Assembly: GCA_036898135.1 (NCBI GenBank)
Contig: CM072516.1
Span: forward strand, 58,799,676 to 58,863,675
Direction: 5' to 3'
Length of the DNA stretch: 64,000 nucleotides
Source: Oncomelania hupensis
Taxonomy: Eukaryota > Mollusca > Gastropoda > Littorinimorpha > Pomatiopsidae
In this document: one piece after another, positions 58,080 through 64,000 of the stretch
Layout: each line of letters opens with the position of its first letter
How positions within the stretch are numbered: position 1 is the first letter of the stretch
Translations under genes and position numbers: made by a program
The notes under the pieces: generated by a model
Told to the model about the DNA's origin: nothing
Seen by the model: the letters and a program-made list of their open reading frames with translations, nothing else
Database searches by the model: none

Positions 58080-58945
58080 CTTGTCTTTCATTGTCCCTTC
58101 GTCTGCCTGTCTCTCTGTCTGTCTGTCTGGCTGTCTTCTTTTATTTATCCATCTTCCTCTCAATCTCTTTTGGGAGGGTTATCTTTCCGTGTGTCTGTCT
58201 CTCTTCTTGTTCTGTCTCTTCTTGTTTTGTCTCTCTTCTTGTTCTGTCTCTCTTCTTCTGTTTCTCTGTCACTGTCTCTCTTCTCCTGTCTCTCTGTCAC
58301 TGTCTCCCTTCTCCTGTCTCTCTTCTTGTGTTTCTCTGTCTCTGTCTCTCTTCTTGTGTTTCTCTGTCTCTGTCTCTCTTCTTCTGTCTCTCTGTCTCTG
58401 TCTCTCTTCTTCTGCCTCTCTCTGTCTCTCTGCCTCTGTCTCTCTTCTTCTGTCTCTCTGCCTCTGTCTCTCTTCTTCTGTCTCTCTGCCTCTGTCTCTC
58501 TTCTTCTGTCTCTCTTCTTCTGTCTCTCTGTCTCTCTTCTTCTGTCTCTCTGCCTCTGTCTCTCTTCTTCTGTCTCTCTGCCTCTGTCTCTCTTCTTCCT
58601 TCTCTCTGTCTCTCTTTTTCTACCTCTCTCTCTGCCTCTCTTCTTCTGTCTCGATGTCTCTGTCTCTCTTCTTCTGTCTCTCTTTTTCTGCCTCTCTCTC
58701 TCTCTCTGCCTCTCTTCTTCTGTCTCTCTGTCTCTGTCTCTCTTTTTCTACCTCTCTCTCTCTTCTTCTGTCTCTCTGTCTCTCTTCTTCTGTCTCTCTG
58801 TCTCTGTTCTTCTGCATCTCTGTCTCTATCTCTCTTCTTCTGCCTCTGTCTCTCTTCTTCTGTCTCTGTCTCTCTGTTTCTCTTCTTCTGTGTCTCTGTC
58901 TCTTACGTAATCTTTGTCTGTCTCTGTCTGCCTGCCTCTCTCTCG
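58080..58945. repeat. ~870 bp pyrimidine minisatellite
   Basis: Almost purely pyrimidine plus G, built of TCTCTTCTTCTGTCTCTCTG-type units of variable length. All three plus-strand frames stay open for 240-300 codons because the units contain no stop, not because of coding. Homopurine/homopyrimidine symmetry could permit triplex formation. Confidence 0.95.
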
Positions 58946-59369
58946 TGTTATCCTGGTTTTAGTGTTACTGTTATTGCAATTTATTGATACACTTTTTCTG
59001 TTGGAGACTCCTGGCACTGTGACAAGGTCTAACTGATATACATATGGCTCCTCATTAGCTCGAGACTTACTTTTTGCGAGCATACATTATTTTGCATGCT
59101 TCATTGTTATGTTCGGAGCTTTTTATTAGGGCAAAGTTATTGTACATTATTATGCGAAATCACGGTAAGACCATTCCGGTAGAGATTATTGGAATGTTGT
59201 AATAAATGAAGAATATTTTCTTTTTTAAAAAAAAAACACGTTATATGACAGCTGTATGATATAATCTCTTCCTCGCTATCTATGTCTGGCTGGCTGTATT
59301 TTTATTTATTTTTCTGTCTGTCTGTCTCTCTATGTCCCTTGATCTCGAGAGTAGCTTTCTGTCTCCTGT

Positions 59370-59426
59370 CGGTCCTGATTTGGCTCAGAAGAGTCCGCTG
59401 GACCTAAAGCAACAATCAGTCAGTCA
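59370..59426 (+). mobile_element. 57 bp truncated RepX insertion with 9 bp TSD
   Basis: RepX 3' end CGGTCCTGATTTGGCTCAGA to AAAGCAACAATC plus a (CAGT)n tail, flanked by GTCTCCTGT at 59361-59369 and 59427-59435. Confidence 0.85.
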
Positions 59427-59463
59427 GTCTCCTGTGTCTGCTCCTCTCTATATATCATTCTGC

Positions 59464-59467
<4 letters not shown>

Positions 59468-59505
<38 letters not shown>

Positions 59506-59518
59506 GTGTGTGTGTATT

Positions 59519-59560
<42 letters not shown>
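59468..59560. repeat. (TG)n and (GA)n microsatellites
   Basis: TG run at 59468-59517 then GA run at 59522-59560. Confidence 0.95.
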
Positions 59561-59564
<4 letters not shown>

Positions 59565-60128
59565 ACAGAAGCAGCACTACTGCACGATACCGCTGAGTCA
59601 TCGAGGATTCAGTGAAGGGAGCGTCGCCCTCGGTGACCCACTCTCCGTTTAGCTTACAGTACTATCTGAGCTTACAGTACTTTCTGAAATACATTAGACA
59701 GGTGGGGGGAGGAGGGCTGATGTATGTATAATGAGGAAAGATGTCTCGCCAAACGAAATGGAACCGGAGCTAGATCTAGCGAGATCCATTTGGACATATG
59801 CCTAATCATGGGAAGAAGAATAAGTAAATGATAGGGGGAAAAAAACCAACAACTTTGTGTGCCTTAAAAACGCATTTATGAGGTAAAACGGTTGGAAGAA
59901 TGTATACAACATGGCCTTTGGTGAACACTCCTTCAGTGGGCTAAGCTGTTATGACAACTGAAAGAAAGAGTCGTATAAAATGTCACCTCCGGACGGACGC
60001 CGGACACTGGACGGACGCCGTAAGGACGGACAAAGCCCAAAACAATATATCCCGCGCTAAGTTTAACTTTAAAAACACACACACACACACACACAATGAG
60101 GTTTAGTGTGCTGCACATGCATGCATTC

Positions 60129-60180
60129 CATCGCACGGATTTCAAAGATCCTGACGCTCATGTCTTAGACGGGTGAGTGG
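60129..60180 (+). repeat. SINE B internal fragment
   Basis: AAAGATCCTGACGCTCATGT and TTAGACGGGTGAGTGG match SINE B positions near 30570. Confidence 0.7.
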
Positions 60181-60339
60181 CAGAATTCACACACACGCAC
60201 ACACGCATATCCACACACCCACCCCATAGACCCAGCATGTCCTATAGATACTATTTCCCTCTCCTCTTGGTTGGAGCTGTACTTGCAACTGCCGCCCTTT
60301 AAATCTAAAATGCGTACGACTTTAGATAGCGAAAGAACC

Positions 60340-61150
60340 TTGGAGTGTAACTTCTGCATTCAACATTGAAGTGTAACTTCTGCATTTAATATTGGAGTGT
60401 AACTTCTGCATATAATATTGGAGTGTAACTTCTGCATTTAATATTGGAGTGTAACTTCTGCATTCAACATTGGAGTGTAACTTCTGCATTTAATATTGGA
60501 GTGTAACTTCTGCATTCAACATTGGAATGTAACTTCTGCATTCAACATTGAAGTGTAACTTCTGCATTCAACATTGGAGTGTAACTTCTGCATTCAACAT
60601 TGAAGTGTAACTTCTGCATTCAACATTGGAGTGTAACTTCTGCATTCAACATTGAAGTGTGACTTCTGCATTTAATATTGGAGTGTAACTTCTGCATTCA
60701 ACATTGGAGTGTAACTTCTGCATTCAACATTGAAGTGTAACTTCTGCATTCAACATTGAAGTGTAACTTCTGCATTCAACATTGAAGTGTAACTTCTACA
60801 TTCAACATTGGAGTGTAACTTCTGCATTTAATACTGGAGTGTAACTTCTGCATTCAACATTGAAGTGTAACTTCTGCATTCAACACTGAAGTGTAATTTC
60901 TGCATTCAACATTGGAGTGTAACTTCTGCATTCAACATTGGAGTGTAACTTCTGCATTCAACATTGAAGTGTAACTTCTGATTCAACATTGGAGTGTAAC
61001 TTCTGCATTCAACATTGAAGTGTAACTTCTGCATTCAACATTGGAGTGTAACTTCTGCATTCAACATTGGAGTGTAACTTCTGCATTCAACATTGGAGTG
61101 TAACTTCTGCATTCAACATTGGAGTGTAACTTCTGCATTTAATATTGGAG
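60340..61150 (+). repeat. 26 bp minisatellite, ~31 units
   Basis: Unit core GTGTAACTTCTGCATT plus CAACATTGGA or variants, at a strict 26 bp period. Two variable sites (TTGGAG/TTGAAG and TTCAACAT/TTTAATAT) are mixed along the array. There are no unique spacers, so it is not a CRISPR array. Confidence 0.97.
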
Positions 61151-61383
61151 GTGCGGCAAAGAGGAACATAACCAATCCAAGGGAAGAGGTGGGGGAGCGA
61201 GGAGAGGAGGATAGGGGGGGGGGTGAGGTGATAGAGACCTAAATCAATACTGAACCACCGGAACAACCATACTGCTAAAATGGACACTGTTACCACGTCC
61301 ACTAAAGGGACTCCAACATTGGGTCATCGATGTGTCAGGCGAACGCTCTCTACCACTGAAGATATGGCAATGAGTAACAAATA

Positions 61384-61720
61384 TGATGATGATGATGTAG
61401 ACTTGTATAGCGCAGGTATCCACGATTACAAGGTTCATGCTCATTGCGCTTGTGGAGAGGAAACAAGAGATTAAGATGTGGCCATCAGACAAAAACTATG
61501 TACAGCTGATTTCTTAAACGTTTATTTGGTAGATGTGAAAAAGAGCGTTTTCAAGGCTCTCTTAAAAACCGCCACAGAGTTGGATTGTTTCAAGGTCATG
61601 GGAAGACCATTCCATAGCATTGGAGCTGTGTTGGAGAAGGCCCGATAGCCAAATGTTTTCTTATTGGTGTTGCCAGACTTCACACTTGGAAGTCTTAACC
61701 GTTGTTGTGAGGAAGAACGA
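61384..61720 (+). repeat. Dispersed repeat with TATAGCGC and GTTTTCAAGGC motifs
   Basis: Starts TAGACTTGTATAGCGCAGGT, then GCTCATTGCGCTTG, GAGCGTTTTCAAGGCTCTCT and TTCCATAGCATTGGAGCTGT. This order matches a widespread marine-invertebrate interspersed repeat known to me; only short relatives occur in the window. Confidence 0.5.
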
Positions 61721-61865
61721 AGACAACGTTGGGGTTTGTGTCAATAGTGTCAACGTCGAGGTCAATACTACAATAATACAAAATAACACTATATTACAAT
61801 GAGTTGAAGCAAGGGGGGGGGGTAATTTAGTGGAAGAGGGTGTAATCGGAGAGTTGGGAAGTTGG

Positions 61866-62276
61866 GAGGCACGGTGGCCTAATGGTAGAGCTTTGGCTTG
61901 CGGATCTGAAGGTCCCGGGTTCGAGCCCAGGCCGGGGCATTGTGTTGTGTCCTTGAGAAAGGCACTTTACTCCCGTTTCCTACTCCTTCGGATGAGAGTA
62001 TAAAGCGAGGTCTAGTCTGCGTCGCATACATTCCATCATAACCGACTTTAAAGATCCTGACGCTCATGTCCTAGACGGGTGAGTGCCGGTAACCAGAACA
62101 CACCCAGCATGCACTAGGTTCTTCTCCCCCATCCCTGGCTGCCAAGGATTGTGCTCAGTTGTCTGGTGCGTTATTACGATGCGCCCAAAAGCTGCAAGTT
62201 GGCGCCTCGGGCGGCTTGAGTTAGATCCTGTATCGGCCAGCGCCTTGAGACGCCAAGTACGGTGACATATGTGCGC

Positions 62277-62340
<64 letters not shown>

Positions 62341-62345
62341 TTAAT
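61866..62345 (+). repeat. SINE B, full-length copy with (ATA)n tail
   Basis: Head GGCACGGTGGCCTAATGGTA and CCCGGGTTCGAGCCCAGG, body closely matching 30387-30812, ending in GTGCGCTATAATAATAATAA. Both pol III boxes are intact. Confidence 0.9.
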
Positions 62346-62699
62346 AAAATGGGAGTTGGAAGAGAGGGGTCACAGACATCAAGGGTTCCGTTTATGAAGC
62401 CTGAAGGATGAAGCCTTCAAAACAAGCACGTCCGTTTGACATTGATGATGATTTATGAATTATATTGCAGTTAAACTTTATCTCAAGTCCCATATCATCT
62501 GGTCCACTTCGTTTAGGCTCACGACCGTCTCAGCTTCAGTCTTGGCACGAGACTTTAGCTTCAGCTTTAGTTTGCCAGAGGAAATCGCCGTTGCTATGAC
62601 AATAATATAGAAACTTCACTCAGTCTCCTGATTTCTGTCTTCAGACCCCTTTAACTTCGTTTACATAATATTAATAGCATTTGCCCTTCAGAAAAATAG

Positions 62700-62995
62700 C
62701 TTACATACAAACCTCGCCATTTTTGCAGTGTCTGCTTTGAACTCGCTGTTTGAAACAAGAATAGTGCAAAGTAGGCTTGTTCTGAGGCGAAACTTGCGCT
62801 CTTGCGAACTGTGACGGGAAGAAGAGCGCGATTTGGCATGCTGGGTCCGTGCAATTCTCGCTGTACTCAATGTAAGCGGACAGTGACGTCACGGGCAGGT
62901 GTGGGCGACCTGCTGTCAACTTTTGGGTGGCACGCGCCCCTCGTGCAGCTGTCGGGGGAGACGACCAATGACAGGCGAGCATGGCACGAGGCAAA
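62700..62995. promoter_or_regulatory. Candidate bidirectional CRE promoter with possible first exons
   Basis: A perfect CRE, TGACGTCA, lies at 62884-62891 and GACCAATGA at 62962. On the minus strand an ATG at 62720 (AAAAATGGCGAGG) opens a 16 nt coding piece followed by the donor GTAAGC. On the plus strand an ATG at 62981 in strong context opens 37 codons starting MARGKEIRYHQTYR. No downstream exons were identified for either, so both are speculative. Confidence 0.3.
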
Positions 62996-63296
62996 GAGAT
63001 TAGGTACCACCAGACGTACAGAGCTGTATTGTATACGTGTTCATGTGGAAGGAAGGACAGCAACGGACGGGGAGAGAGGAAATGGGGAAGATGAAGGCGA
63101 GGGGGTGTGAAGGGGGGAGGGGATAGGATGGAGGGGTGAGGGGGGGGGGCGGAGAAGTAAAGCTTACAATAAACGTGTAGAAAAGGCTGGAAGGATGGCA
63201 GAAACCGAGTAAGGGGGTGGGTGATGGTGAGGGGGAGAGATGATAATAGAGTAAAAGGAAGACGGGATTGGAGTGGAGAAAGAGAGTGAGAAAGAC

Positions 63297-63459
63297 GAAC
63301 GAGAGAGAGATTAAGAGAGAGAGGATGGAGAGAGAGAGATTTGGAGGATGGAGAGGGAGATAAGTGAGGGAGAAAAAAAATCCCTTACAATCAATGTTAG
63401 GAGAGAGGGATAAGAAATAGAAATAAAGAAGAGAGAGAGACAGAGACAGGGAGCATGAA

Positions 63460-63533
<74 letters not shown>

Positions 63534-63623
63534 GAAAGTGTAGGGTGGGAAGGGACGAAGGGGAAAAAGGAAGGTAAGCAGAAGCCGGGGGATGTAGAGA
63601 ATGAAAGAAGGGGGGTTGTGGGA

Positions 63624-63681
<58 letters not shown>

Positions 63682-63690
63682 AGGGGCGAG
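63297..63690. repeat. GA-rich region with long (GA)n blocks
   Basis: Pure GA runs at about 63465-63531 and 63625-63680 in purine-rich sequence. No gene is recognised from 63100 to 64000. Confidence 0.9.
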
Positions 63691-64000
63691 GGACAGAAGT
63701 CTTGTGTTGGGGTGGGGGAGCGTTATTAAGGATTGGAGAGAAGAAAAAAAAAAGATGGCTTACCTGGACTAACTAATTATATGGGGGGGTTACTATGGCG
63801 TGTGGATGAAAGATCTCTTTCAGTGCTTGGTGAAGGGAAAGTGTGCTATAGGGTCCAAAATGAAAGAGTCAGATTGTCACCAATGTTTTGTTCAATTTTG
63901 TGGTGACAATGAGTCTTCTTGGGAAATTGCATTGTTGTTTCATTAAACACTACGATAATCATAATGGCCAATCGCTGGTCAAACCGACCGGTAAGTTAGT

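Noticed and set aside
58076..58987. Three overlapping open frames of 246-303 codons
   Set aside because: The region is a pyrimidine minisatellite lacking stop trinucleotides; all three frames are open and none has non-repeat content.
60340..61150. Possible CRISPR-like array
   Set aside because: Units are directly contiguous at 26 bp with no unique spacers, in a eukaryotic context.

Overview
This 64 kb window is eukaryotic, AT-rich, intron-bearing and dominated by repeats. The mix (tRNA-derived SINEs, truncated non-LTR retrotransposons with microsatellite tails, a PIF/Harbinger-like inverted-repeat element, very many long di- and trinucleotide runs, a SOX-type HMG-box gene) suggests a marine invertebrate, most likely a mollusc and perhaps a gastropod. 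That is inference; no species marker is visible. Most long open frames are by-products of simple repeats, and real coding sequence is sparse.

Region by region. 1-20 kb holds simple repeats, dispersed repeat fragments, a 3'-terminal LINE fragment with an expanded (GATAA)n tail (11.2-12.0 kb) and a LINE fragment with a SINE nested in it (14.6-15.4 kb), flanked by two oppositely oriented copies of a degenerate tandem repeat. 19.5-20.1 kb has two (TA)n blocks, a near-perfect hairpin and a palindrome. 20.3-26.9 kb carries a plausible plus-strand multi-exon gene: CRE-type promoter, four phase-compatible coding exons, a decayed exon copy and a LINE in an intron. It ends in an early stop just before a Cys-X2-Cys motif, so it may be decayed. 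28-34 kb has a dispersed repeat (RepX) in two long copies; one is split by a LINE copy whose sense strand is massively A-to-G substituted. 34.5-36 kb is a head-to-head pair of the same LINE. 37.7-38.6 and 46.3-47.4 kb hold two more degenerate copies. 39.5 kb has a zinc-finger transposase-like fragment, 41.6-42.3 kb a dimeric SINE, and 44.8-45.6 kb the Harbinger-like element.

The best-supported host gene is the minus-strand SOX/HMG-box transcription factor gene at 52.4-55.7 kb, with TATA and CCAAT boxes, two upstream ORFs, a 384-codon first coding exon holding the HMG box, an intron, an acidic C-terminal exon and a poly(A) signal. 56-64 kb is mostly microsatellites, an ~870 bp pyrimidine tract, a 26 bp minisatellite (~31 units), a SINE, and a possible CRE-containing bidirectional promoter near 62.9 kb.

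The most notable observation is the hypermutated LINE at 31.8-33.3 kb. Against sibling copies in the same window it shows dense, one-directional A-to-G change on the sense strand, with A after G largely spared. This is the pattern expected if ADAR-type editing of the retrotransposon RNA preceded reverse transcription and insertion. The inverted LINE pair 1.2 kb away is the sort of locus that could supply the required double-stranded RNA.
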